Source of the DNA: Armatimonadota bacterium
GTDB taxonomy: Bacteria; Armatimonadota; UBA5829; DTJY01
Direction of reading: 5' to 3'
Length of the DNA stretch: 64,000 bases
Assembly (NCBI GenBank): GCA_023511795.1
Contig: JAIMAU010000001.1
Location: 512,384 to 576,383 of the forward strand
The position numbers and the translations under genes are program-made. This document shows positions 41,670 through 50,338 of the stretch, one piece after another. The stretch's first letter is position 1. Each line of letters starts with the position of its first letter. Below the pieces are notes generated by a model, which had not been told where the DNA came from, searched no databases, and saw only the letters and a list, made by a program, of their open reading frames with translations.

Positions 41670-42488
41670 TTGGCAAAAAATATCATATTCTACTTTGCCT
41701 TTTCAGCACTCCTAATAATCGGCAATGGATATGCCGATGGACAGCTTACCATTACCCTTGATCCTCCTGCTGAGGAGCAGAAGGATAATCTTCGTTTGAA
41801 CCACGAGACACTCGGCGCTACTAGAGAGAACTCAGCAAAATATGAGGCAAGAGTTCTAAGTGCACGGCAAACCACAAATAAGGAGGTCGTAATCGGTCGA
41901 GTGGGAGTTGTCAGGGCGGCAAGTGCAAATATCATGCGCGCTCCTACAAAGAAAGGATATCAGCTATTTACTTGCCCCAAGGGTTCATATCTTGCAATCG
42001 TCGCTGATAGCCCCAACTGGTATGGTGTCCTGATGATTGATGGCAGTACAGGCTGGATTGAAAAGAGCAAAGTAAGCCTTCTAAATTACAATGTCGTTGG
42101 CCAGAAGAACCTTCCAAATGGACTTGGCCCTAAAATTGTTAATACAGCGCTTAAGTACCTTGGCATCCCCTATCAATGGGGTGGCTACTCTTGGAATGGA
42201 TTGGACTGCTCCGGTTTTGTTAAAGCTGTCTTCGCAAGCCACGGTATTGAACTCCCTCGTACAGCACGGGAGCAAGCAAATGTAGGCGTTCCTGTCAATG
42301 CAAGCAACCTCCAACCTGGCGACCGGCTTTACTTTGCATGCAAAGGTGGCGCGATTGATCACTGCGGTATTTACATTGGCAATGGTTTATTCATCCATTC
42401 ATCATCATCGCGAGGAGGAGTTGCTATCGATAATCTTCTAACAAAACCTCTCTATTATAATACCCTTGTTGCTGCCCGAAGATCATAA
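41670..42488 (+). CDS. Secreted NlpC/P60 peptidoglycan endopeptidase with SH3 domain
   Basis: The TTG at 41670 is 10 bp after GAGGAG and gives a signal peptide (about residues 1-24) as the N-terminus; in-frame TTG and ATG codons at 41646 and 41652 lie before that site. The 272-residue product has an SH3-like binding domain (about 75-140) and a C-terminal NlpC/P60 cysteine peptidase domain (155-272) with Cys in LDCSGF, His in DHCGIY and a third polar residue in FIHSSS. Such enzymes cut peptide links in peptidoglycan, usually between D-Glu and the diamino acid. It has its own promoter and no functional tie to its neighbours is evident. Confidence 0.9.
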   Translation: MAKNIIFYFAFSALLIIGNGYADGQLTITLDPPAEEQKDNLRLNHETLGATRENSAKYEARVLSARQTTNKEVVIGRVGVVRAASANIMRAPTKKGYQLFTCPKGSYLAIVADSPNWYGVLMIDGSTGWIEKSKVSLLNYNVVGQKNLPNGLGPKIVNTALKYLGIPYQWGGYSWNGLDCSGFVKAVFASHGIELPRTAREQANVGVPVNASNLQPGDRLYFACKGGAIDHCGIYIGNGLFIHSSSSRGGVAIDNLLTKPLYYNTLVAARRS

Positions 42489-42525
42489 CTCTCCGAATAT
42501 GGCAAGCGACGAATCCTTCTTCTTG

Positions 42526-42554
42526 TTGATAAAACGGCGTTCGTGTGGTATCAT
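42526..42554 (+). promoter_or_regulatory. Promoter of argCJB
   Basis: TTGATA (42526-42531), 17 bp, TATCAT (42549-42554), 53 bp before argC. No clear ArgR box was found in the short leader. Confidence 0.7.
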
Positions 42555-42607
42555 TTCACTATCCGCATTTTCTTTAGCATCTATCTTCATCTCAGAAAGA
42601 TTATGAA

Positions 42608-43654
42608 ATGGTAAGAGTAGGTATAATTGGAGCATTAGGATACGGCGGCGGCGAGCTTGTACGAATTCTTACTAATCACCCACATGTCAAGCTAACATAT
42701 TTATGTTCAGAGCTTGAAAAGCCTATGCGCGTTTCAGATGTGTGTCCAGGATTTAGAGGCATCCTTGACGCAAATTGCGAGGTATATAATCCAACCACAG
42801 CAATCGAGCAATGTGACATACTTTTTATTGCTCAACATCCCGGGTGGGCAATGAAACATGCCAGGCGATTTCTTGATGCTGGCATCAAAGTTATTGATTT
42901 GAGCGCAGACTTCCGACTTCGCAACCCTGAAAATTATGAGCAGTGGTATAAAATTAAGCATGAATCACCCGAATTGATTCAGCAAGCGGTTTACGGGTTG
43001 CCAGAACTCCATCGAAGTCAAATTGCCCAGGCGAAATTGATTGCCAACCCTGGTTGCTTTCCAACGGGTGCAATCTTGGCTCTGATGCCTCTGCTAAAAG
43101 AGAAGCTTGTGGACGCAGATACAATCATTGTGGATTCGAAAACTGGTGCTTCAGGTGCAGGGCGCATGGCTCATAAACTCGACTTCCACTTTCCTGAGCT
43201 TAACGAGAGCATGAAGCCATATAATGTTGGTGTCCATAGACATACCCCTGAAATTGAACAGGAGCTTAGTTCGATTGTTGGATGCCAAGTAACTATATCA
43301 TTCACGCCCCACTTAGTGCCAATCACTAGAGGTATTCTTACAACCGCGTATGCTCGGCTTCTTGACACTAGTATGACAACAGAAAACCTCGTTGACATCT
43401 ACAGGCAACATTATGCAAATGATTACTTCGTTGTAGTCCTAAATGCGGGCGAATATCCAGCAACGAAAAACACATATGGTTCGAACTTTTGCCAGATTGG
43501 TTTAAAAGCCGACGAAAGGACAGGGCGTGTAGTTGTGATTTCTGCTATTGACAATCTAGTCAAAGGCATGGCAGGCGAAGCCGTGCAAAATATGAACCTG
43601 ATGTGTGGTTTTGACGAAAAGACTGCGCTTGATCGTCCGGCGATGTTTCCATGA
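42608..43654 (+). CDS. argC: N-acetyl-gamma-glutamyl-phosphate reductase
   Basis: Third step of arginine synthesis: NADPH-dependent reduction of N-acetylglutamyl phosphate to the semialdehyde. 348 residues. NADP-binding GALGYGGGELVRIL at the start; catalytic Cys in NPGCFPTGAIL (about residue 150); substrate-site His in VHRHTPEIEQEL. The stop overlaps the argJ start by 4 nt (ATGA). Confidence 0.97.
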   Translation: MVRVGIIGALGYGGGELVRILTNHPHVKLTYLCSELEKPMRVSDVCPGFRGILDANCEVYNPTTAIEQCDILFIAQHPGWAMKHARRFLDAGIKVIDLSADFRLRNPENYEQWYKIKHESPELIQQAVYGLPELHRSQIAQAKLIANPGCFPTGAILALMPLLKEKLVDADTIIVDSKTGASGAGRMAHKLDFHFPELNESMKPYNVGVHRHTPEIEQELSSIVGCQVTISFTPHLVPITRGILTTAYARLLDTSMTTENLVDIYRQHYANDYFVVVLNAGEYPATKNTYGSNFCQIGLKADERTGRVVVISAIDNLVKGMAGEAVQNMNLMCGFDEKTALDRPAMFP

Positions 43655-44850
43655 TAGAATATCCTAGTTCAATAACCAAGCCAAAGGGTTTCTTAGCAGC
43701 AGGAGTGCGCGCTGGAATCAAAGAAAAAGGCGAGGATTTGGCACTCATAGTTTCGGAACAACCTGCTTCGATAGCTGGTGTCTTTACAAAAAACATATTT
43801 AAAGCCGCTCCGGTTCAAGTATGCATTTCGCGAATTCCTAGGGCAACCGCTCGGGCAATTGTCGCAAATAGTGGCAATGCAAATGCATGTACTGGTAAGG
43901 TCGGAATAGAGGATGCCAGGCGTATGATTGCCGAGGTGGCATGCCGACTGGACGTGCCGGAGGAAGATGTGTTTGTTGCGTCCACTGGCGTCATTGGACG
44001 GCGTCTGCCAATCCAAAAAATAATAAATGGCATTGATTTGGCAGTCTCAAGTTTGAGCAAGAACTGCGGAGCGAATGTGGCTCGGGCGATTATGACCACC
44101 GATACTCGTCCAAAGGAAGCCGAAGTTGAGTTTGATATCGGTGGGGTGAGGGCGACAATAGGCGGCATTGCGAAAGGTGCAGGCATGATATGTCCAAATA
44201 TGGCAACAATGCTTGCATTCCTTACCACCGATGTTGCTATTACACCCACAATGCTTCAGATAGCATTATCTCGTTCAACTGAAATCTCGTTCAACTGCCT
44301 TACCATCGATGGCGACACAAGCACAAATGATAGCGTATTTATTCTTGCGAATGGAGCAGCTGGAAATTCAGTAATTAATGCCGAGAGTGAAGTTTTTCAA
44401 GTTTTTCAACAACACCTTGATGCTGTCACAATTCAACTTGCTCGCCAAATTGCAGCAGACGGCGAAGGCGCCACGAAGGCAGTCAGCGTAACGGTCAAAG
44501 GCGCGAAATCTTATAAGGACTGCCGGCAAATTGCTAAAACAATAGCTAACTCTCCGCTTGTTAAGACGGCAATGTTCGGTTGCGACCCAAATTGGGGCCG
44601 AGTTATAGCAGCAGCAGGAAGAGCAGGTGTTGAATTCGACCCCAATGTAGTCAGCTTGTATTTTGGCGATATCTTAATCATTGAAAACGGAGAGCCTGTA
44701 ATTTTTTCGCAGGCTGAAGCACGCAAATATCTGTCTGGAAAAGATGTATTGATAACTTTGAACGTAGGCAGTGAAAATTGGTCTGCTACTGTATGGACTT
44801 GCGATCTTTCGTACGATTACGTCAAAATCAATGCAGAATATCACACTTAA
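43651..44850 (+). CDS. argJ: Ornithine acetyltransferase / N-acetylglutamate synthase (ArgJ)
   Basis: Recycles the acetyl group from N-acetylornithine to glutamate and in the bifunctional form also uses acetyl-CoA. 399 residues. The self-cleavage site lies before Thr186 in the PNMATMLAF motif, giving alpha and beta chains. NSGNANACTG and GDTSTND motifs are intact. No argA or argE is seen in the window, consistent with a cyclic pathway. ATGA overlap with argC. Confidence 0.96.
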   Translation: MIEYPSSITKPKGFLAAGVRAGIKEKGEDLALIVSEQPASIAGVFTKNIFKAAPVQVCISRIPRATARAIVANSGNANACTGKVGIEDARRMIAEVACRLDVPEEDVFVASTGVIGRRLPIQKIINGIDLAVSSLSKNCGANVARAIMTTDTRPKEAEVEFDIGGVRATIGGIAKGAGMICPNMATMLAFLTTDVAITPTMLQIALSRSTEISFNCLTIDGDTSTNDSVFILANGAAGNSVINAESEVFQVFQQHLDAVTIQLARQIAADGEGATKAVSVTVKGAKSYKDCRQIAKTIANSPLVKTAMFGCDPNWGRVIAAAGRAGVEFDPNVVSLYFGDILIIENGEPVIFSQAEARKYLSGKDVLITLNVGSENWSATVWTCDLSYDYVKINAEYHT

Positions 44851-44917
44851 AATTCTACATGATTTTTGGTTATTGAAAGTGTGGTGAAACCGGGGTTTAA
44901 TGGTTATGGAGAAAAAA

Positions 44918-45775
44918 ATGAGCGCTAGCGCTGAACAAGCAGAAATTCTCGTCCAGGCTCTTCCATATATCAGGCAATACTATGGCAAGACCATCGTCGT
45001 TAAATATGGCGGCAATGCGATGGTGGACGAAAGGCTTAAACAAGGCGTGATGAAGGACATAGTCCTTATGCATTATGTAGGCATGCGTCCTGTACTTGTC
45101 CATGGTGGCGGTCCTGAGATTACCGAATTAATGGAGCGAATGGGCAAAAAGCCGAGCTTTATCAAGGGGCTTCGTGTTACCGATGCAGAGACGATGGAAA
45201 TCGTCGAGATGGTTCTTACTGGAAAAACAAACAAGAGCATTGTCTCACTTATCAATTCGCAGGGGGGCAAGGCTGTTGGCTTGAGCGGCAAGGATGGGAA
45301 TCTTATGGTAGCTGAAAAGGCTCAGATTGAAGATGCTGACCTCGGATACGTTGGCAAAATTGTAGAAATAAATACCGAGATCATTGAAACCCTAATTCAT
45401 GAGGGATATATACCAGTAGTATCCTCTATTGCGGTAGGTAGAGATTGGGAAACATATAATTTGAATGCAGACCACGCGGCTGGGGAGCTAGCCGGCGCGC
45501 TTGAGGCGGCAAAGCTAATCATTCTAACAGACGTAACAGGGGTTTACCGTGACTTCAGCGACAAAACCAGCCTTATTTCGGAGCTTTCGGCATCAGAAGC
45601 CAAGGAAATGATTCGGACAGGCAAGGTTGACAAAGGAATGATTCCAAAGCTGGAGGCATGCCTTATGGCGTTATCAGGCGGCGTCGAACGCGCACATATT
45701 ATTGATGGCACGCTACCCCATGCGCTCCTGATGGAGATATTTACTGACACTGGCATTGGCACTATGATTACCTAG
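44918..45775 (+). CDS. argB: Acetylglutamate kinase
   Basis: Phosphorylates N-acetylglutamate; the usual control point of the pathway. The ATG at 44918 is 7 bp after TATGGAG; an in-frame ATG at 44900 lacks a site. 285 residues. KYGGNAM, VHGGGPEI and a C-terminal IFTDTGIGTMI segment are present. The N-terminal helix (AEILVQALPYIRQYYGK) and that C-terminal signature match the arginine-inhibited hexameric class, so feedback inhibition is likely. Confidence 0.96.
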   Translation: MSASAEQAEILVQALPYIRQYYGKTIVVKYGGNAMVDERLKQGVMKDIVLMHYVGMRPVLVHGGGPEITELMERMGKKPSFIKGLRVTDAETMEIVEMVLTGKTNKSIVSLINSQGGKAVGLSGKDGNLMVAEKAQIEDADLGYVGKIVEINTEIIETLIHEGYIPVVSSIAVGRDWETYNLNADHAAGELAGALEAAKLIILTDVTGVYRDFSDKTSLISELSASEAKEMIRTGKVDKGMIPKLEACLMALSGGVERAHIIDGTLPHALLMEIFTDTGIGTMIT

Positions 45776-45825
45776 CTTTACCAGTTGGTGTTTGTGACTC
45801 AATTGCACATGCGGTTCTAATGTGA

Positions 45826-45855
45826 TTGACTTTTGTGCAAGAATAGGAGTACAAT
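45826..45855 (+). promoter_or_regulatory. Promoter upstream of argD
   Basis: TTGACT (45826-45831), 18 bp, TACAAT (45850-45855): a good second promoter inside the arg cluster, starting a leader of about 130 nt before argD. Confidence 0.75.
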
Positions 45856-45861
45856 AGACTA

Positions 45862-45969
45862 CAATAGCAACTGTGAATTAGCATGAAAACGCCGGATTGC
45901 TCAAAAACCGCATACCGGCCTGGATGCGTCGAAGGGACGGAGCCTTTTGCTCTGTCTCTTTGTGTTTAG
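45862..45969 (+). ncRNA. argD leader RNA with terminator: attenuator or small RNA
   Basis: The RNA predicted from the promoter at 45826 would contain a GCCGG/CCGGC hairpin (45891-45895 with 45915-45919) and then a 10-bp hairpin with two G-U pairs (45934-45943 with 45949-45958, loop CTTTT) followed by a U-rich tail. The hairpin lies after the promoter and before argD, so it would stop new transcripts ahead of argD unless read through. No T-box sequence is present. A 28-codon frame (45883-45969) has a single Arg codon, so a classical arginine leader peptide is not supported. The ligand or factor is unknown. Confidence 0.5.
45934..45968 (+). terminator. Intrinsic terminator in the argD leader
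   Basis: Stem 45934-45943 with 45949-45958 and loop CTTTT, then TTTGTGTTT. It could also serve as the end of the argCJB transcript. Confidence 0.7.
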
Positions 45970-45991
45970 AAGATAGGAAAGGGTAAGTGGA

Positions 45992-47200
45992 ATGGCGATG
46001 CTAGATATGGATACAAAGACTGCGATTGAAATGGATGCCAAGTATATGATGCGCTTTGTCGGGCGGTTGCCAGTTGCATTTGTACGTGGTGAAGGAATAA
46101 AAGTTTGGGATGCTGAAGGAAAAGAATACCTAGACTTTCTTGCAGGTATCGCAGTAAATGGTTTGGGCCATTGTCCACCAGCCGTTGTGTCGGCTATTAG
46201 GGAGCAAGCTGGAACGCTCATGCATGTGAGCAACCTATACTACATACCCCAACAAGCAGTTCTTGCAAAGCGGTTAGTTGAGCTCTCAGGCTTGGGTAAG
46301 GCGTTTTTTTGCAATAGCGGTGCGGAAGCGAATGAAGCAGCTATAAAGCTTGCCCGAAAGTGGGCGAAAGAGAACTGTGGTGAAGATAAATACGAGATCA
46401 TAACAACAGAGGGGTCTTTTCATGGACGAACTCTTGCTACCGTAACTGCAACAGGACAGCCGAAGTACCATCAGGGATTCGAACCATTGGTTCCTGGGTT
46501 CAAATACGTGCCATTTAATGACCTCACAGCGCTGAAGGCAGCAATTTCTGAGAAGACATGTGCGATAATGCTCGAGCCCATACAGGGCGAATCGGGCGTT
46601 TTTCCTGCTACCCTTGAGTATCTGCATGGCATAAGAAAACTTTGCGATGAGTTAGGATTGCTCTTGATACTAGATGAGATTCAAACTGGGCTAGGTAGAA
46701 CTGGAAAGTGGTTTGGTTTTCAGCATTATGGCATAATGCCAGATATCATGACGTTGGCAAAGACCCTGGGAGGTGGTTTCCCAATAGGTGCATGTCTAGC
46801 GTCTGATATCGTTGCCACCGGATTTCAGCCGGGTAATCATTCTTCAACTTTTGGTGGGAATCCATTGGCTTGTGCCGCTGCAATCGCTGCATTGCGCGAA
46901 ATTGATGAAGAAGGTTTGGTTCAAAACTCGGCGGAAGTAGGGGTTTATTTTAAGGACCGGTTGGAAGAACTTAAATCAAGACGGGATGATATCATCGAAA
47001 TACGAGGCGTTGGTCTAATGATTGGAATGACGCTAGCGCGCAAGGGTGCACCCAAAGTGGCAACTAAATGCCTAGAAAAAGGATTAATACTCAATTCGAT
47101 TGGCGAAAGCATTTTGAGATTTCTCCCACCTTTAATTGTCAAAAAGGAACATGTTGATACCGCTGTGGATATACTTAGCGAAACCCTTCAGGAGGTTTAA
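45992..47200 (+). CDS. argD: Acetylornithine aminotransferase
   Basis: PLP-dependent transfer of the amino group from glutamate to N-acetylglutamate semialdehyde. 402 residues. PLP lysine in TLAKTLGGG; phosphate- and cofactor-contact motifs NSGAEANEAAIKLAR, HGRTLATV and LDEIQTGLGRTG are intact. ATG 45992 follows AGGAAAGGG by 9 bp. First gene behind the attenuator-like leader; 39 bp before the Clp N-domain gene. Confidence 0.96.
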   Translation: MAMLDMDTKTAIEMDAKYMMRFVGRLPVAFVRGEGIKVWDAEGKEYLDFLAGIAVNGLGHCPPAVVSAIREQAGTLMHVSNLYYIPQQAVLAKRLVELSGLGKAFFCNSGAEANEAAIKLARKWAKENCGEDKYEIITTEGSFHGRTLATVTATGQPKYHQGFEPLVPGFKYVPFNDLTALKAAISEKTCAIMLEPIQGESGVFPATLEYLHGIRKLCDELGLLLILDEIQTGLGRTGKWFGFQHYGIMPDIMTLAKTLGGGFPIGACLASDIVATGFQPGNHSSTFGGNPLACAAAIAALREIDEEGLVQNSAEVGVYFKDRLEELKSRRDDIIEIRGVGLMIGMTLARKGAPKVATKCLEKGLILNSIGESILRFLPPLIVKKEHVDTAVDILSETLQEV

Positions 47201-47239
47201 TTTTATTAGACTTCCGCTCTGTTGAGAGGAGATACAAAA

Positions 47240-47707
47240 ATGTGGAAGCAACTTACCCAGAAAGCACAAAAAGCAGTTTTTCTGGCGCTCGAAGAAGCAG
47301 GAAAGCTTGGTTATAGCCATGTAGGTCCAGAACATTTACTTCTAGCGCTTGTCAGAGAAGAGGATTGCCTTGCCGCCAGGATTCTTGAGCGCATAGGTGT
47401 TGACCTTGGCACGGTGCGCAGCGAAATTATGAAGCGGCTGTCGAGAGGTTCGGAGACCTTGAGCGATGGCCTTGAGCTTACGGCTGAGGCAAAGCACGTA
47501 ATAGACCTAGCTTTTGATGAAAGCAGACAGGCAAAAGAGGATTGGATAGGAACTGAGCATTTACTAATTGGGCTTGCAGAAGAACCCCATAGTATTGCAG
47601 CTCAGTTTCTTGCCGAGCATGGTATTGATGCAGCACTAATTCGTAGGGAGCTAAGAAGTATGCAAGCAGGTGCACTGCCGTTCGGGCAGAACAGTGGAGG
47701 AAAGTAA
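47240..47707 (+). CDS. Free-standing double Clp N-terminal domain protein in the arg operon
   Basis: 155 residues from ATG 47240, 8 bp after GAGGAG. The whole protein is two Clp_N repeats like the N-terminal domain of ClpC/ClpA, with no AAA+ module. Repeat 1 (about 3-70) has VGPEHLLLAL with Glu31; repeat 2 (about 78-148) has IGTEHLLIGL with Glu106. In Bacillus ClpC the equivalent residues (Glu32 and Glu106, from memory) bind phosphorylated arginine of substrates. Free Clp_N proteins (ClpS-independent, MecA-unrelated) are known but their roles are mostly undefined. It sits between argD and the Clp_N-ArgF fusion, with 3 bp to the latter, so the pair is co-expressed. It may interact with the fusion, with ClpC, or bind a small arginine-like ligand; all three are inference. 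Confidence 0.9.
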   Translation: MWKQLTQKAQKAVFLALEEAGKLGYSHVGPEHLLLALVREEDCLAARILERIGVDLGTVRSEIMKRLSRGSETLSDGLELTAEAKHVIDLAFDESRQAKEDWIGTEHLLIGLAEEPHSIAAQFLAEHGIDAALIRRELRSMQAGALPFGQNSGGK

Positions 47708-47710
47708 CTA

Positions 47711-49126
47711 ATGTGGCAGAGATTCACGGAAAAGGCGCGATTGGCTATTTTCTATGCGCAGGAGGAGGCGGCGAAAAGAAAGAGCAGAATCGTTGGCACT
47801 GAGCATTTATTGCTTGGTTTATTGCATAAGCCAGACAACATTGCCAAACGCGTCTTTCAGCGCATTGGAGTAAACGAGGAAAGCCTGCGCAGGGAGATTG
47901 AGAAAATGGCGCCGGTTTCCGACACTGGCGATGTAAACCAAGATATGCAACTCTCAGCAAATGCTAAGCGTGCAATTGACTTGGCTTACCAGTCGGCTAG
48001 AGAGCTGAGAAGCAATTACGTTGGGACAGAGCACCTACTCCTCGGGTTGGTCAAGAACGACCGTGGAACCGTTGCTCCCCTTCTAGCGCAAATGGGTGTG
48101 ACTTTCGAGCGTGTCAAGCAAGAAATCTCAGCGATTCAAACGTCAGAGACACGCGTTGACGAAATCACGGCTCACGATTCGCATCTAAAAGTACCAGATA
48201 ACATGCGAGGCAAAGATTTAATCTCAATTGATGACCTTAGCCGCGAGGAAATAGAAACAATATTTGACCTCGCCCGACAACTTAAATCACGGAGTTTGAC
48301 AGAGCAATATGCCAATCCCATTCTGCCAGGCAAGACGCTTGCCATGATATTTGAGAAGCCGTCTCTTAGGACACGTGTAACATTCGAGGTTGGTATGTCT
48401 CAACTTGGCGGTAACGCTGTCTATCTTGCACCTGCCGACATCCGAATGGGCGAACGTGAGCAAGTCAGCGATGTTGCAAAGAATCTCGAACGCTGGGTAC
48501 ATGGTATAATGGCACGGACTTTTAAGCACAAAACCATAACCGAACTTGCAAAGTATGCAAATATCCCAATTATAAATGGTCTATCAGACCTAGAGCATCC
48601 TTGCCAAGCATTGGCCGATTTCTTGACAATCTTAGAGAAAAAGGGCGACCTTTCAAAGCTCAAGCTTGCCTACATTGGCGATGGATGCAACACTTGCCAC
48701 AGCCTTATGCTCCTCGCTGCAAAGGTTGGCACAGACATTGCGGTGGGCTGTCCGGAGGGTTATGAACCAAATACAGTGATTCTCAACAAAGCACTTCGAG
48801 CTGCGGAGCACTCGGAAGCTTCGATAAAAGTAACAAATGACCCATTTGAGGCCGTAGAAAATGCTGATGCAATCTATACGGATGTCTGGTGTAGTATGGG
48901 ATTGGAGGATGAACGAGAGAAACGACTGCCGGTGTTCCAACCTTATCAAGTAAATCAAAAGCTTGTTGAGGCAGCTCGGAACGATGTGATTGTTCTCCAC
49001 TGCCTCCCAGCGCACCGCGGCGAAGAAATCACTGACGAAGTAATCGACGGCCCGCACTCGGTTGTGTTCGATGAAGCGGAGAATCGTTTGCATGTGCAAA
49101 AAGCACTGTTGGCATTGCTATTGTAA
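47711..49126 (+). CDS. argF: Clp N-terminal domain fused to ornithine carbamoyltransferase
   Basis: 471 residues in one uninterrupted frame. Residues 1-145 are two Clp_N repeats with GTEH at Glu31 and Glu107, followed by a 20-residue linker. Residues 165-471 are a complete ornithine carbamoyltransferase, which makes citrulline from ornithine and carbamoyl phosphate: SLRTR (218-222) for carbamoyl phosphate, HPCQ (296-299), DVWCSMG for ornithine, and HCLPAHRG (from 430). An internal ATG at 48203 would give the enzyme alone but has no ribosome binding site, so the fusion is the expected product. Normal ArgF is about 305-335 residues; I know of no described enzyme with this layout. Neighbours are argD and the free Clp_N protein upstream, argG and argH downstream. 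A link to Clp proteolysis or to arginine sensing is inference. Confidence 0.93.
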   Translation: MWQRFTEKARLAIFYAQEEAAKRKSRIVGTEHLLLGLLHKPDNIAKRVFQRIGVNEESLRREIEKMAPVSDTGDVNQDMQLSANAKRAIDLAYQSARELRSNYVGTEHLLLGLVKNDRGTVAPLLAQMGVTFERVKQEISAIQTSETRVDEITAHDSHLKVPDNMRGKDLISIDDLSREEIETIFDLARQLKSRSLTEQYANPILPGKTLAMIFEKPSLRTRVTFEVGMSQLGGNAVYLAPADIRMGEREQVSDVAKNLERWVHGIMARTFKHKTITELAKYANIPIINGLSDLEHPCQALADFLTILEKKGDLSKLKLAYIGDGCNTCHSLMLLAAKVGTDIAVGCPEGYEPNTVILNKALRAAEHSEASIKVTNDPFEAVENADAIYTDVWCSMGLEDEREKRLPVFQPYQVNQKLVEAARNDVIVLHCLPAHRGEEITDEVIDGPHSVVFDEAENRLHVQKALLALLL

Positions 49127-49147
49127 CATAAAGAAGGAGCGGAAAAG

Positions 49148-50338
49148 ATGAAAACAGTAGTTCTTGCATATTCTGGTGGCCTGGATACCTCAGTGTGCAT
49201 ACCGATGATGAAAGAATTTTATGGTTTTGATAAGGTTGTAACTGTAACAGTGGACGTAGGCCAGCCACCTGATGACATTGCCGAAGCCGAGGAGAAGGCT
49301 CGTATCCTAGGAACAGAGCATTATACTATCGACGCTAAAGAAGAATTTGTGAAGGATTATGTATTCCATGCCATAAAAGCAAATGGCGACTACCAGGGCT
49401 ATCCATTGAGTACTGCAATTGCTCGGCCTTTAATTGCTGCCAAGAGCGTTGAGATAGCCCAACAGGTCGATGCTGACGCATTCGGCCATGGGTGTACCGG
49501 TAAAGGAAATGACCAATTTAGGTTCGAAATCGTTGTTCGAACGTTTGCACCCGAAAAGGAAGTCATAGCTCCAATGCGAGAGCGGAACCTCACGCGAAGC
49601 GAGGAAATCGAATATGCAAAAAGCCGAGGCGTACCTATTGCCCAGTCGGTTGAGAAGATATGGAGCATTGATGAAAATCTTTGGGGTCGCTCAATAGAAG
49701 GCGGCCGACTCGAAGAACCTGACTTTGTGCCTCCGGAGGAGATTTATAAGTGGACAAAAGGTCCTAACAAAAGTCCAAATACCCCGCTTGAGATTACAAT
49801 TGGCTTCGAGAACGGTGTGCCAGTCTCGCTGGATGGCAAAAGAATGGACGGAGTTTCCCTAATTCGCCAGCTGAATGAAATCGCAGGTGAGCACGGCGTT
49901 GGTAGAATAGATATAATGGAGGATAGAATGCTCGGCCTGAAAGTGCGAGAAAACTACGAGTGTCCAGCAGCCGTCACACTGCTAACTGCACACAAAGCGT
50001 TGGAAGCACTGGTTTGCACAAAAGAAGAGATAAAGTTCAAGTCGATGGTTGACCGTGAGTGGGGCCAACTTGCATATGAAGGTCTTTGGTTCCATCCTCT
50101 GAAGGATGATCTAGAGGCGTTTATTGATAAGATTCAAGAGCGGGTAACCGGGGACGTAAAAATGCAGTTATTTAAAGGTCAGGCAAAGGTCATTGGACGG
50201 AGTAGTAGATGGGCGCTATATTCTGAGGACTTAGCATCGTTCGACACAAAGACCTTTGTGCAAAGCGAGATGACGGGTGCAGTAAAAGTTCATGGCTTGC
50301 AATCCAAAATGTATTGGTGGTTGAAAAGGGGTCAGTGA
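49148..50338 (+). CDS. argG: Argininosuccinate synthase
   Basis: Joins citrulline and aspartate using ATP. 396 residues. ATP-pyrophosphatase P-loop [10 protein letters not shown] (residues 7-16), [14 protein letters not shown], and citrulline/aspartate-site segments are intact. ATG after GAAGGAGCGG, 21 bp after the fusion gene. Stop overlaps the argH start. Confidence 0.97.
   Translation: MKTVVLAYSGGLDTSVCIPMMKEFYGFDKVVTVTVDVGQPPDDIAEAEEKARILGTEHYTIDAKEEFVKDYVFHAIKANGDYQGYPLSTAIARPLIAAKSVEIAQQVDADAFGHGCTGKGNDQFRFEIVVRTFAPEKEVIAPMRERNLTRSEEIEYAKSRGVPIAQSVEKIWSIDENLWGRSIEGGRLEEPDFVPPEEIYKWTKGPNKSPNTPLEITIGFENGVPVSLDGKRMDGVSLIRQLNEIAGEHGVGRIDIMEDRMLGLKVRENYECPAAVTLLTAHKALEALVCTKEEIKFKSMVDREWGQLAYEGLWFHPLKDDLEAFIDKIQERVTGDVKMQLFKGQAKVIGRSSRWALYSEDLASFDTKTFVQSEMTGAVKVHGLQSKMYWWLKRGQ

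Noticed and set aside
45862-45991. T-box or arginine leader-peptide attenuation before argD
   Set aside because: No T-box sequence or specifier loop is seen, and the only small frame (45883-45969) contains a single Arg codon.
48203-49126. Separate argF starting at an internal ATG
   Set aside because: There is no ribosome binding site before it, the frame is continuous with the Clp_N domain, and the Clp_N part is well conserved rather than decayed.
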